Positions 19,384-28,133 of a DNA stretch of 31,236 nucleotides are shown piece after piece. Positions within the stretch are counted from its first letter, which is position 1. Each line of letters starts with the position of its first letter. Origin of the DNA: a virus; the IMG/VR virus record IMGVR_UViG_3300046170_000022, positions 1 to 31,236 of that record. One strand, 5' to 3'. The notes beneath the pieces were generated by a model. That model was not told where the DNA came from and did no database searches. It was given only the letters and a program-made list of their open reading frames with translations. A program made the translations under genes and the position numbers.

Positions 19384-20741
19384 TGTAAATCTACCAATTC
19401 ATTGTGTCCTAAATCATTATTCATAAACAAATTATACATCAAAATATTATTATCAATTATTTCACCATCTGGCAAAGTTCTATTGTCAAAAAATCCTTGT
19501 ATCTGTGGTAGCTGAGGTTGGTCAAAGAAACTTTTACTATCAGCTAATACCTGCATGACGATTAAAGTCTTTGTTTGATTGTTGGCATCATATTTACCCT
19601 TATCACCCATTTTCTTGACTATCTTGTTGGCTTTTTCTTGTTTGGTTTCTTTTACTTCTTCTTTGGGTTCTTCTTTTGTTTCTTCAACAGGCTCATCTAC
19701 AGGCTCGTCAACCTTTACAACTTCAACTTCTTCTACAGTTTCTTCTACAATTTCTTCTACGACTTCTTCCATTTCAACTTCTATGATTTCTTCCATAGGT
19801 GCTTCTTCTATTTTTATTTCTTCAATAACAGGTGCTTCTATTTCTGCTTCAATAGTTTCATAAGATATTTCCATTGGCTCAGCTTCTATAGGCTCAAACA
19901 TAATAAAATCATCTTGTTTAGATACATCATTGAATTTAAATACATCTTCAGCGACATCAATTAATTCTGGTTGGTCTAGGTTTAAAGCAATAAAAGTTTC
20001 TATCTTTGTAATTTCTTGAGTAATGATTGTTTCAATAACATTATATAAAACATTAATACTCACATCATCAAATAGAACTCCCACCGCTAGATTAATATCT
20101 CTACCCCCTACTTCAATAATGAGATTAGTTATCTTTCCTGAGAAATCAAAATTACCTTGATATTGTTGATATCCACTATTAAAACCTGAAGCTGATAAAA
20201 CATCAGTACCATTAAAGACTTCCGTATTTCCATTTCTACCAATGACTTTCATATAAACACTATCTTGTTCATCTTGTTTATCTACTTTGATTGTATATTC
20301 AGTAGTACCACCATAATTAATATCTAGTTCTGAAATATCTACTTGCTGATAAAAGGTGGTTAAATTACTGTCTGTAATCTCAGCACATTTATCTGTTCCT
20401 AATTCATTACAATAACTACCAGAAGGCATTGAGGCACTACCCTGCCCACCCCAATCAATATCCATATCACCCTCTTTTGATGTAGAAACAAATCCATTAC
20501 TGCCATCTAATATATCCCCACTATCTTCATTTGTGACTGTAGTTGTTGTTGTAGTGGTTGTGGTAGTTTCGGTTATATAGATACCTGTGCTATCAGTTTC
20601 TTCTTCAATGACTTTTTCTTCAGTAATTATATCTGTCACTAAGGGAGTACATAAACCTATAGTGTCAGTAGAGCAATCTTCAGCTTTAGAATATGAGAAG
20701 CAAACTAAGAGCCATAAGAGCAAAATTTTTAAGACCATCAT
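19374..20741 (-). CDS. Large exported protein with Thr run and acidic repeats
   Basis: This 455-residue protein begins with a clear signal peptide (MMVLKILLLWLLVCFSYSKA, with cleavage likely near residue 20). A run of about ten threonines follows (residues 58-68), then a cysteine-containing beta-rich domain (about 100-240) resembling a lectin or carbohydrate-binding sandwich. A long Glu/Val-rich repetitive region (about 300-370) is built partly of 12-bp EEVV, EEIV, EETV units, and a conserved-looking C-terminal domain ends the protein. It is likely periplasmic or surface exposed. Its start lies within the 3' end of the previous gene, so two hydrophobic segments are encoded in overlapping frames. 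Function is unknown; candidates are receptor masking, attachment or envelope modification. Confidence 0.75.
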   Translation of the reverse strand: MMVLKILLLWLLVCFSYSKAEDCSTDTIGLCTPLVTDIITEEKVIEEETDSTGIYITETTTTTTTTTTVTNEDSGDILDGSNGFVSTSKEGDMDIDWGGQGSASMPSGSYCNELGTDKCAEITDSNLTTFYQQVDISELDINYGGTTEYTIKVDKQDEQDSVYMKVIGRNGNTEVFNGTDVLSASGFNSGYQQYQGNFDFSGKITNLIIEVGGRDINLAVGVLFDDVSINVLYNVIETIITQEITKIETFIALNLDQPELIDVAEDVFKFNDVSKQDDFIMFEPIEAEPMEISYETIEAEIEAPVIEEIKIEEAPMEEIIEVEMEEVVEEIVEETVEEVEVVKVDEPVDEPVEETKEEPKEEVKETKQEKANKIVKKMGDKGKYDANNQTKTLIVMQVLADSKSFFDQPQLPQIQGFFDNRTLPDGEIIDNNILMYNLFMNNDLGHNELVDLQWK

Positions 20742-21234
20742 TATCTACCTCTTTTGTTTCTTGAACTGTTTGGGTTTTTTGGAATTGTGCTTTTACAACA
20801 CTACCTTCTGGAATTAATTTTTGTCCTTCTTCAGTCATCCAACCATCAACTGCGTCTTGTCCAATCAAACCACCTATGTAAGGACAACTTGTGCCAGAAA
20901 AATGCATAGCATCAAAAACTCTTGCGTCTTGGCATAGAATAGAAACACCTGCAACTTTCATTCCCATTGAGTAAAGACTTCGTGCTAGTTTAATTCTTTC
21001 ACAATTAAGGTCTGTTATTGTAGTGCCACCTGATGCACCAATATAAGGTAGTTGAATTGCACCAACACTTGAAGTCTTGCATACATCACTATTGACTATA
21101 TTGATAGCAGGTGAATTAGCAGTGGGGGGTGTGTTATTAACGACAGTAGAACTAACTGTATTCGTTTCAGCTTTAATATCTGTGAATGTTGCTACAAGAG
21201 TAAATAGAAATAAAATTGAAACTAATAGTTTCAT
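20686..21234 (-). CDS. Exported protein with C-terminal membrane anchor
   Basis: This 182-residue protein has an N-terminal signal peptide (MKLLVSILFLFTLVATFTDIKA), a middle domain with at least four cysteines (DVCKTSSVGAIQLPYIG, LNCERIKLARSLY, ILCQDARVFDAMHFSGTSC), and a C-terminal hydrophobic segment (LKNFALMALSLLLIF). The pattern predicts a disulfide-stabilised periplasmic domain tethered to the membrane. It lies directly after the tail-fibre cassette and overlaps the next exported gene by 56 bases. Known phage families of this shape are uncharacterised to me. Confidence 0.7.
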   Translation of the reverse strand: MKLLVSILFLFTLVATFTDIKAETNTVSSTVVNNTPPTANSPAINIVNSDVCKTSSVGAIQLPYIGASGGTTITDLNCERIKLARSLYSMGMKVAGVSILCQDARVFDAMHFSGTSCPYIGGLIGQDAVDGWMTEEGQKLIPEGSVVKAQFQKTQTVQETKEVDNDGLKNFALMALSLLLIF

Positions 21235-21238
21235 AGCC

Positions 21239-21547
21239 TTATGGCTTTGTTGGAAAGACTACTGCTTTTACTTCTTCAACAGTAGTAAGATTTTCTGTTA
21301 TATCTCTAAGTTCTTGTCTATATGTTTTCCAAGCAGTTGAGATTGTTGCACCTGTTTCTTTTGCTTTAATAACTATGTAATCAGTTTCAGACAATAATGT
21401 ATTTCTTTTTTGTCTTAAATTATCTAATGCTCTATCTAATGCTCCATCATTCCATGCTTTTTCTTCTGCTTGTTTTAATGCTAATTCTTCAGAAGTCATA
21501 TCTTCTACGACTGGTGTACCTAATCCAATGGCTGTAACTTTTTTCAT
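21239..21547 (-). CDS. Tail fibre assembly chaperone-like protein (Phage_tail_APC type)
   Basis: I place the start at ATG 21547 (MKKVTAIGLGTPVVED), which overlaps the fibre stop as TAATG; a longer frame to 21568 would overlap it more. The 102-residue protein has the pattern RQKRNTLLSETDYIVIKAKE, then TAWKTYRQELRDITENLTTV and a final VVFPTKP. This is characteristic of phage tail assembly chaperones (pfam Phage_tail_APC), with the conserved RN.LL..tDy, W..YRqeLRDi and FP..P elements. It would help fold or trimerise the adjacent fibre protein. Confidence 0.8.
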   Translation of the reverse strand: MKKVTAIGLGTPVVEDMTSEELALKQAEEKAWNDGALDRALDNLRQKRNTLLSETDYIVIKAKETGATISTAWKTYRQELRDITENLTTVEEVKAVVFPTKP

Positions 21548-22146
21548 TATTCTTTTATCCCCCAACATTGTATATCAACTGAATCACCATTACCTGTATT
21601 TTGAGTTAGTTGAAATCCGTCAAAAGAAGTTGTGGCATCAAACATTCCACCCCCGAAATGAAATCGCTTAGCTCCGTCTGAGCTCCTTTTATCATTAAAA
21701 GAAGCTGTAATATGTGTATAGGTAGCTGTACTAAAAGGATTAAATATATACATAAACCCTTGAGCACCTTGTGCATCTGTCGACTCAGAACTTTCAGCTA
21801 AACGAATATGGTCATTATTAGCATCATTTGAGTTTGCAATATTACCATCTTGAATACCAATTCTAAAATAAGCTTGGTAATTAGATTGTGAGTTTGTAGA
21901 GCCTCCAGTTCTAAATCTTAGTCTAAGGTCTTGACCATCAGCCGCCATTGAATATTTAAAAGTTACAAAATAATTTTTGTAAGTAGAACTAAAAACACTA
22001 TCCAAACTATAACTTCCTGCATCTGTAGTGCTTGTCAAAGAGCCTGTTTTAATTAAAGCACCTCCACCTGCACCTGTGACTGTACCTGTAAAGGTGTAGT
22101 CATCAGCTAAATTCATAGATTCAGATTTTATTTTAATTAATGCCAT
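21547..22146 (-). CDS. Tail fibre or receptor-binding protein 3
   Basis: This 199-residue, glycine/serine-rich beta protein begins with a short repeat-like region (TFTGTVTGAGGGALIKTGSL) and then a jelly-roll-like domain (SSTYKNYFVTFKYSMAADGQ, then LRLRFRTGG, and a final GDSVDIQCWGIKE). Such a Y(k)nY..tf.. domain is common at the ends of marine phage fibres. It is followed directly by a chaperone-like gene, completing the third fibre/chaperone pair. A host-recognition role is inferred. Confidence 0.7.
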   Translation of the reverse strand: MALIKIKSESMNLADDYTFTGTVTGAGGGALIKTGSLTSTTDAGSYSLDSVFSSTYKNYFVTFKYSMAADGQDLRLRFRTGGSTNSQSNYQAYFRIGIQDGNIANSNDANNDHIRLAESSESTDAQGAQGFMYIFNPFSTATYTHITASFNDKRSSDGAKRFHFGGGMFDATTSFDGFQLTQNTGNGDSVDIQCWGIKE

Positions 22147-22148
22147 AT

Positions 22149-22463
22149 TTACCTCTTAGGATATTTGTCCTTGATTGATTGTATTCTAGTCTGTTCTGCT
22201 TCTAAACCATTTTCTATAATATTTTCCATTTGGCTTTCAGCACTTCCGTATTCTGCTTTGCGTTTTGCAATTTGACCTAGATTATATTCATAATCATCTG
22301 CTTGTGTTTCTAATGCGTCTAGTTGTGCTTGTGTAGGTTGAGCAGTATCTAAATTCCATTCATCAATATATGCACCTTGTCCTTCATCTTTTAAAATTAC
22401 ATCAGATTTAAAATCAATATCTGCGTTTACATATAATTTAATTTTTGTAGATAATTCTGCCAT
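22149..22463 (-). CDS. Small tail fibre chaperone-like protein
   Basis: This 104-residue, mainly helical protein contains YIDEWNLDTAQPTQAQLDAL, a motif typical of small proteins encoded after tail fibres, and a coiled-coil-like C-terminus (MENIIENGLEAEQTRIQSIK, ending KYPKR). Its place after a fibre gene and before the next fibre suggests a fibre-assembly or attachment helper. Sequence resemblance to a family is partial. Confidence 0.6.
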   Translation of the reverse strand: MAELSTKIKLYVNADIDFKSDVILKDEGQGAYIDEWNLDTAQPTQAQLDALETQADDYEYNLGQIAKRKAEYGSAESQMENIIENGLEAEQTRIQSIKDKYPKR

Positions 22464-22464
22464 G

Positions 22465-23355
22465 TTATGCTCCTATTAGTTTATATCCACCAAACTGTGT
22501 ATAAATTGGATTTGATGGAAACGACTGACCAGTTATTGTAGTTCCACTACCAAAATCTGTATAAATTTGTACTGTAAAGTAATCATCTGTATCACTATCT
22601 ACTATACAAGAGGTATACATACTTGGGTTTCTATCTGAACTACTATTCAGTGCTATATGTTTTACCCTAGATAAAACAGTACTATCATTTTTTCTAATAT
22701 CAAATTCAGTAGTAGCTTGGTCGTGAATTGCTTGAATGTTACATTGTGCAAATAAAAAATATTTACCACTTTCCGTAGGTGTAAATTTATAAGTTGAAGT
22801 ATCAAATTTATTATCTGTATCATAAACTTCTGCATTAAATTGTACTTTAGTAGCAGTAGCGCCACTAACTGATTGTCCTGTATTTCTGTATGCTAAAAAT
22901 GAAGGTGTATTACTTCCACCAACACCTGTTAAGAAATTTGCTCTAGTCATTTTTCTAAGAGCAGTCGCACTATCATCATAAATTAATAAACTGTCACTAT
23001 CGTTAGCTGATGTTTCAGCAGTTTGACCTGTAATAGATGTAGTTGCTAATTTAGATGCTGAGATAGTTGCATCACTTGGTACTCCAATATCTAAAACATT
23101 TCCTAATGCCATAATAAAATCAATAGTGTCAGATGAACTTAATGCTGAAGCAAATGTAATTGTTGAACTGCTCACTGTAAAAGAATCAGTCGGTGCTTGG
23201 ATTACCCCATTTACAGATACGATTAAATGATTAACGCTTTCTGGAACAAAGTTAGCACTATCTAATTGCATAGTGTAAGCAGTGCTTCCGTCACAAGTAA
23301 TACTATCTAGCTTGTGATATGCTCCGATTTGGGGGGTACGACCTATATAACTCAT
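22465..23355 (-). CDS. Tail fibre protein 2 with C1q-like tip
   Basis: This 296-residue protein has an N-terminal domain (MSYIGRTPQIGAYHKLDSIT, then SVNHLIVSVNGVIQAPTDSF) that is widespread at the attachment ends of marine phage fibres. A SDATISASKLA linker typical of fibre shafts follows, and then a C-terminal C1q/TNF-like jelly roll (YKFTPTESGKYFLFAQCNIQ). A trimeric receptor-binding spike is the likely form. It overlaps the chaperone-like gene at 23352 by four bases. Function is inferred from domains. Confidence 0.75.
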   Translation of the reverse strand: MSYIGRTPQIGAYHKLDSITCDGSTAYTMQLDSANFVPESVNHLIVSVNGVIQAPTDSFTVSSSTITFASALSSSDTIDFIMALGNVLDIGVPSDATISASKLATTSITGQTAETSANDSDSLLIYDDSATALRKMTRANFLTGVGGSNTPSFLAYRNTGQSVSGATATKVQFNAEVYDTDNKFDTSTYKFTPTESGKYFLFAQCNIQAIHDQATTEFDIRKNDSTVLSRVKHIALNSSSDRNPSMYTSCIVDSDTDDYFTVQIYTDFGSGTTITGQSFPSNPIYTQFGGYKLIGA

Positions 23356-23642
23356 AATCCGAATGTGTCCTTTATCTCATCAACTGTCAAACCTAAATCT
23401 TGTAATTTTTGTTTAGCTGATGTTTTGTTGTTTTCTTTATCAATGATTGCTTGGTCATAGTCAGCTTGTAGCTGAGCCAATCCGTCAATACATTCTTGTT
23501 CTGTTGGTTTAGTTTTTGTGTCATCAAGGATAACTAAGTTTGCATAAATTTTGTTTTTACTATCACTCCACCCAAACCATTGTCCTAAATGTAAAGATAC
23601 TAAATAATCTTCAATATGATTTGGTCTAATTTTAACTTTCAT
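23352..23642 (-). CDS. Small tail fibre chaperone-like protein
   Basis: This 96-residue protein starts with a compact beta region (EDYLVSLHLGQWFGWSDSKN) and ends with a helical part (ECIDGLAQLQADYDQAIIDK, then QKLQDLGLTVDEIKDTFGL). Similar helical ends with a LGLt.dEi motif occur in accessory proteins of marine phage fibres. It lies between two fibre genes and overlaps the second by four bases. A chaperone role is inferred by position and by comparison with 21239-21547 and 22149-22463. Confidence 0.55.
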   Translation of the reverse strand: MKVKIRPNHIEDYLVSLHLGQWFGWSDSKNKIYANLVILDDTKTKPTEQECIDGLAQLQADYDQAIIDKENNKTSAKQKLQDLGLTVDEIKDTFGL

Positions 23643-23643
23643 T

Positions 23644-24270
23644 TTATGTATCTCCCAATCTAATAAAATTCATTCCTGTTAGTGTACTAGCAGTATCTCC
23701 TAATGTTTTAGCACCACTATAAGCTGCATTAATTCTAAACCTAACTTTATGTGTTGTGGTATTGGTAACATCAAAAATAAAAGATGAAAAAATACTAGTG
23801 TAATATTCTGAACCCATATTTGCTAATTGTGAATATGGTTCAGTTGCATTACTGTAGCTTGAATTATCAGTTGTAGTTTGTATTCCTGCTAAATGGTATT
23901 CTATATCCCCAGAACCTCCAGTGGCACTAACTGTAGCTAAAAAAGTAATGTAATAAATTCCTGTGCTTGGAAAAGTAAAAATACCTGATGATTGTGTCAT
24001 TCCAGTTCCTAATTGACCATACCCGTCTGTATCTACTCTTTCTAAATTAGAAGCAATAGGGTCAGCATCATCAGAAAAAGTAGTAGTCAATCTCCATGAG
24101 TCTGCCATAGTAATACCTGCTGATATATTTCCACTAGCACCCAAAGCAATAGATGTTCCATTAACAGTGACTGAAGAATTAGCTAAATCTGAATTTGTAA
24201 TAGTTCCGTCAGCAATATCAGTACCACTGAGGGGGATAGCAGTCGGAAAGTTTCCAATATAACCTGCCAT
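23644..24270 (-). CDS. Tail fibre protein 1 with C1q-like tip
   Basis: This 208-residue protein begins MAGYIGNFPTAIPLSGTDIA, a shaft-type start with DGTITNSDLANSSVTVNG repeats, and ends in a jelly-roll domain containing GIFTFPSTGIYYITFLATVS, the (F)P..GiY.i.f core of C1q/TNF-like domains. Marine phages use such fibres for receptor binding. It starts the first of three fibre/chaperone pairs and follows two small tail proteins. Confidence 0.75.
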   Translation of the reverse strand: MAGYIGNFPTAIPLSGTDIADGTITNSDLANSSVTVNGTSIALGASGNISAGITMADSWRLTTTFSDDADPIASNLERVDTDGYGQLGTGMTQSSGIFTFPSTGIYYITFLATVSATGGSGDIEYHLAGIQTTTDNSSYSNATEPYSQLANMGSEYYTSIFSSFIFDVTNTTTHKVRFRINAAYSGAKTLGDTASTLTGMNFIRLGDT

Positions 24271-24272
24271 TC

Positions 24273-24593
24273 TTAACTCACATCTGTTAGTAGTTGAAGG
24301 TGAATATCGCAGTTGCCAGAACTATCATCTGTTTGTGCTTGGATTTTATCAGATGTCTGTAATACAACTTTTGGTAATTCTAAAGATGAGCCACTTGGTA
24401 GTGGTACATTTTCAAATATAAATTTTCCTGCAGTTGCTGAATTATCATATTTTTTTATTGATACATTCATAGCAGTTGTGGTTGTGTTTGCTACTGTTCC
24501 TGCAATAACAAGTGATTTATTAGTTGCAGTATAAACATCAGTAAGTGTGGCATCTGTTAAACTTACTTGTGCGTCATTAAAATTATTAGCCAT
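24273..24593 (-). CDS. Small beta-rich tail-associated protein
   Basis: This 106-residue protein has the pattern LTDVYTATNKSLVIAGTVAN, then MNVSIKKYDN and a final NCDIHLQLLTDVS, a small beta-sandwich arrangement. Short proteins of this kind occur next to fibre genes in marine phages and may form a tip or decoration domain. The function is unknown. It lies two bases from each neighbour, so it belongs to the tail-fibre operon. Confidence 0.6.
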   Translation of the reverse strand: MANNFNDAQVSLTDATLTDVYTATNKSLVIAGTVANTTTTAMNVSIKKYDNSATAGKFIFENVPLPSGSSLELPKVVLQTSDKIQAQTDDSSGNCDIHLQLLTDVS

Positions 24594-24595
24594 AT

Positions 24596-24907
24596 TTAAC
24601 TCCCTAAAGCTACTGCAAATGGAATACTGTTTGGGTCACTTTCGGTGACGCTGATACCACTTGGCAGGGTTATTGCGTTTGTTGATGTGTTGATAGAAAA
24701 TAATTCTAAGCTATCAGCACCATCATATATCTTTACAGATAAAGTATTAGTAGCACTGTTGTCAATCCAAATTGTACCTGCTACTGCTGTTGTAGGTGCG
24801 GTATTACCAATATGCTGAGAATTAATTGCGTTTAATGTATCATTTAGATTACTTCTAAAAGTTCCAAACGCTACGTTATCTATTGTAATTTGAGAAACTT
24901 GCGACAT
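24596..24907 (-). CDS. Small tail fibre-type protein
   Basis: This 103-residue protein begins with a helical head (NVAFGTFRSNLNDTLNAINS), then TTAVAGTIWIDNSATNTLSV and KIYDGADSLELFSINTST, a pattern seen in phage fibre attachment regions (short helix followed by a TIWiDnS beta motif). It follows the large tip protein by 24 bases, so it could be the connection between tip and fibres. Assignment is by motif and context. Confidence 0.6.
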   Translation of the reverse strand: MSQVSQITIDNVAFGTFRSNLNDTLNAINSQHIGNTAPTTAVAGTIWIDNSATNTLSVKIYDGADSLELFSINTSTNAITLPSGISVTESDPNSIPFAVALGS

Positions 24908-24930
24908 TACTTTTTAATACCTTATATTCA

Positions 24931-27759
24931 TTATGATTTCAACCCATAACCATTAGCTTGATAGTCAAAAGTTCTTGAGATAGCAGAATTACTAGAATTA
25001 TAGAAAGTCACATCAAAGCCAGATGTAGATTTATTAGCTACTACAAAGTAATCTCCACTAGCCATATCTTGACCTGTAATATTGACATTAGGGTTAGCAT
25101 AGAATGGATTTGTGAAGGTGACATTATATGTTCCTGTTCCACTAGCTATATCATCACCTGTTTCTTGTCTATTCTGTAAGTTTAAAGATACAGTTAATCC
25201 TTTCACCAAGGCTCTTGATTGATTATTTAAGCTGATTAGTCTGGCTCTAAATTTAAAATATTTACCTTTAAATGTTCCCTGTTGGGCAACACTTGTAAAT
25301 GTAGAGATGTCATCAAGGCTAGTTTCACTTGCTCCTATCTGAATATTAGTTCCTGCATTTGTAGGTAGATTTCCGTCAAATGGTGCTTTGGCATTTTCAA
25401 ATAAATCCTCATTACGACCAAAATCAAATAAATCGTATGGGTCATCAGAAATCATATCTAATTGAATTTTAAATGTAGCATCATAAATAAATGGCAAAGT
25501 AAAAGTTGAACTAAAATCATAAAAACCACTTCCTATAATATTCTTATTAATGCCACCTGTTTCAAATACATAATTAGCGTCTACATCACCAAAATTACCC
25601 ACACCTTCATCAAACTTACTAATTGTGTCTAGGGTTATCACATTATCACCTGTAATAGTTCCTGTGTCTGTTCTTTTAAATGTGTTGGTAAAACTACCTG
25701 CAAAATTAGGGTGTTCTGATATAGAGTTAATTAACTTATATCCTTGAGTGGTGACATTTGAAGATACTATTAATGAAGGCTCTAAACTTTCATTACCTAG
25801 TTTATCAATAGCTTTAATACCTAATGTAAAAGGTGCATCAATTTTATTTAAGATAATACTGTTCGCACTTCTTCTAGGCACACGAACTAAATCAGTAGAA
25901 TTAAACCATTGATAACCACTAGATACTTTTTGATAGCGTATTTCATAGGATTCAACATCAAGGTCGGCAACAGGCAACCAAGATAACTGCATTTGGTCAC
26001 TACCTATTAATGATATTGAAAATTCTTCTACATTGGCAGGTGGCTCGGTAGCACCAATTACCTTCCTTGTACCTGTGATATAAGCTGATTTAACACCTAA
26101 ACTATTAATACCTCTTGCTCTTACTTCATAAGTTCCACCATCTACTGCATTTAATAATTGATACTCTAAAGACTTACCTTGAGATACTATTCTAAAATCA
26201 TCAACTACCGCATCACCATTCCTATTTAAAGTTTGTTTTACTTCAATTTCATAATCATCAACAAATCTGTCAGTAGAAGCACCCACAGTTATTAATAATC
26301 TAGTGATGACTGTTCCATCATTCAATTCTTGTAAATCATCAGATAAGGTTAATGACGAAGGTGGTTGTACTGTAAAGGGGTCTGGTAGGTTTGTATCACC
26401 AATAGTCACTACTTCGTTAATGGTGCTAAATGTGTACCAACTGTCTTGGTGTTCTTGCAAAGATAGACTAGCAGTAAAATTTGCATTTAGCGTCATACCA
26501 CTTACTCTAAATGGTTTATTTGTCATTCCTAATATTGTTGAACTAACATTAACGATATCACCAATAGCTAAATCTAATCCTTCATAATTAACAGTAAGTC
26601 CTAATTTTAAATTGTTTCTACTTCTTTGAAGCACAATTTTTCCAAATTCATGAGCCTGATAAGGTGAGTTAATTGTATCTAGTGTAATATTTCCTTCTTG
26701 TAAGAAACCACCATCAGCAGTTTTTAGTGTGTCATGGTCTGTATCATAAACAATGGTATCTGGTTGATAGTTCTTTTCAGGATTAACAAAGTTTACTAAA
26801 ACACGATTGTATTTTTGGTCTTTTCTTTCACTTTCTAATTTTACACCGCCTATAATATTATCTTCATTTAAAGTAAAGTTTGCAGTGCCTGTGCTTTCTA
26901 TTAAAAGTTTATATTGACCTTGAGCATAAGGCAATAAACCTCTCATACCTCTTAAAAGAGTTTTAACGTTATCTAATATTTTTTTATTAGTATTTAAGAC
27001 TGCATTACATTCAAATAATTTTCCTGTTGTTCCTGTGTAATAATTGACTGTTGTATCTGCTATTTGTGAAGCTGAATAAAAGCTAGGTATATCTAATTCA
27101 GTTAATGGAATACCTTTTCCATATCTTTCATTTCTCATAAAATCTAAAAGAACAAATGCAGGATTAGTAGAGTATTGTCCTGTGGTTTCATTACTACTAC
27201 CATCAAAAGTAGAAATCTTTTTACCTTGAACTTTTACTTTGATATTGGGAATACCTGAATATTTATCTGCATCCCATTCAAATCTGAAGGCTACATAACA
27301 AACTCCAGATAATTTATGATTACTACCCCAATTCGTAAGTGTTGATAATAAACTAGATGCTGATTGTCCATCTGTACCATAAAAAGGTTGCACCTTAATA
27401 GTTGTTCCATATTGACTATCGTTAGAAGTTATTTCTGTACCATTAGCAAAAACACCACTAAAAGTCACTGTATCATCATTAACTTGGATTTCTGTGACTG
27501 CATTAATCTCACCCTCACATAAAACTAATGCTATATAAAGGTAGGTATTATCATTTCCACTCGTCTCAATAAAACAGCGAGTACCTCCAAGTAATCTTTC
27601 ACCATAAACTACAGGGATTTGTGCATTATTAGACTGTTTATTAAGTAGAGTACCTCTAATTTCCTCTACTTCTGGTGTGTCTGGTATTTCAGGTATATCT
27701 ATAAACCAAGATACAACTTTCTGTGCGATTTGTTGAATACCTTTGACTATTTGTGCCAT
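24931..27759 (-). CDS. Large tail tip protein, gpJ-like (host specificity), with FN3 domain
   Basis: This 942-residue protein is the largest in the genome. The N-terminal part (IPVVYGERLLGGTRCFIETS, then LYIALVLCEGEINAVTEIQV) matches the start of J-type central tail-tip proteins. A middle region with GLDLAIGDIVNVSS is typical of the hub domains, an FN3 domain is visible near residues 575-670 (QLSWLPVADLDVESYEIRY), and the C-terminus has a receptor-tip-like beta domain ending FDYQANGYGLKS. It would close the tail end, contact the host and trigger DNA release. It follows the HlyC-like gene with a 13-base overlap. Confidence 0.88.
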   Translation of the reverse strand: MAQIVKGIQQIAQKVVSWFIDIPEIPDTPEVEEIRGTLLNKQSNNAQIPVVYGERLLGGTRCFIETSGNDNTYLYIALVLCEGEINAVTEIQVNDDTVTFSGVFANGTEITSNDSQYGTTIKVQPFYGTDGQSASSLLSTLTNWGSNHKLSGVCYVAFRFEWDADKYSGIPNIKVKVQGKKISTFDGSSNETTGQYSTNPAFVLLDFMRNERYGKGIPLTELDIPSFYSASQIADTTVNYYTGTTGKLFECNAVLNTNKKILDNVKTLLRGMRGLLPYAQGQYKLLIESTGTANFTLNEDNIIGGVKLESERKDQKYNRVLVNFVNPEKNYQPDTIVYDTDHDTLKTADGGFLQEGNITLDTINSPYQAHEFGKIVLQRSRNNLKLGLTVNYEGLDLAIGDIVNVSSTILGMTNKPFRVSGMTLNANFTASLSLQEHQDSWYTFSTINEVVTIGDTNLPDPFTVQPPSSLTLSDDLQELNDGTVITRLLITVGASTDRFVDDYEIEVKQTLNRNGDAVVDDFRIVSQGKSLEYQLLNAVDGGTYEVRARGINSLGVKSAYITGTRKVIGATEPPANVEEFSISLIGSDQMQLSWLPVADLDVESYEIRYQKVSSGYQWFNSTDLVRVPRRSANSIILNKIDAPFTLGIKAIDKLGNESLEPSLIVSSNVTTQGYKLINSISEHPNFAGSFTNTFKRTDTGTITGDNVITLDTISKFDEGVGNFGDVDANYVFETGGINKNIIGSGFYDFSSTFTLPFIYDATFKIQLDMISDDPYDLFDFGRNEDLFENAKAPFDGNLPTNAGTNIQIGASETSLDDISTFTSVAQQGTFKGKYFKFRARLISLNNQSRALVKGLTVSLNLQNRQETGDDIASGTGTYNVTFTNPFYANPNVNITGQDMASGDYFVVANKSTSGFDVTFYNSSNSAISRTFDYQANGYGLKS

Positions 27760-28133
27760 TTATTACTTACCTTCATAATTCTATTATTTCTAAATGCTTT
27801 TACCCAAATAGCATTATCATATTTTAATTGTTTAAAGAAATATCGTTTGCACCAATTAACCATATCTAAAATATTTTTACTACTAACAAAATTGGCTAAA
27901 CATAAATTGTCACCACAGTTCCAATTAGTTTGGTCTATAATTGCATGATTTATAAATTTTGTTTTTTGTATTTCATTTAAAAATGCCCAATTTACAAATC
28001 CTGTAATTTCATCATCTTTGAATATCTTATATTGATTGAGTTCATAACTAGGTTGTATGTGTGCTTTTAAATTTTCTTCAGAGTATTCTTGATATTCTTT
28101 AAATTTTTTTAAAAAATTAATAATTTCAATCAA
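27747..28133 (-). CDS. HlyC/RtxC-like acyltransferase homologue in the tail-tip operon (catalytic residues replaced)
   Basis: This 128-residue protein aligns with the toxin-activating lysine acyltransferase family. Matching elements are PSYELNQYKIFKDD (HlyC PAIQANQY), ITGFVNWAFLNE (pvayCSWAnL), TNWNCGDNLCLANF (dWtSGDrkWfIDw) and a final KAFRNNRIMKVS. By this alignment the catalytic His23 of HlyC corresponds to Tyr14 here and Asp92 to Asn81, so classical acyl transfer is doubtful. It occupies the position of the NlpC/P60-type K protein in lambda-like tips, overlaps both neighbours, and so is probably a structural or assembly protein. No RTX toxin substrate is encoded nearby. Family assignment is from motif order and is moderately sure. 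Confidence 0.6.
   Translation of the reverse strand: MIEIINFLKKFKEYQEYSEENLKAHIQPSYELNQYKIFKDDEITGFVNWAFLNEIQKTKFINHAIIDQTNWNCGDNLCLANFVSSKNILDMVNWCKRYFFKQLKYDNAIWVKAFRNNRIMKVSNKWHK

Noticed and set aside
19575-19964. Two plus-strand ORFs opposite the Glu-rich region, one very Phe/Tyr-rich and one Ser/Thr-rich
   Set aside because: These are antisense readings of GAA/GTA-type repeats and reflect the low-complexity acidic tract, not genes.
22662-22865. Minus-strand ORF inside the tail fibre 2 gene
   Set aside because: Entirely nested in an alternate frame of a well-supported fibre gene, with an unusual Leu/Ile/Asn composition.
27747-28133. NlpC/P60 peptidase at the K position
   Set aside because: No Cys-His-polar catalytic arrangement of NlpC/P60 is visible; motif order fits HlyC instead.
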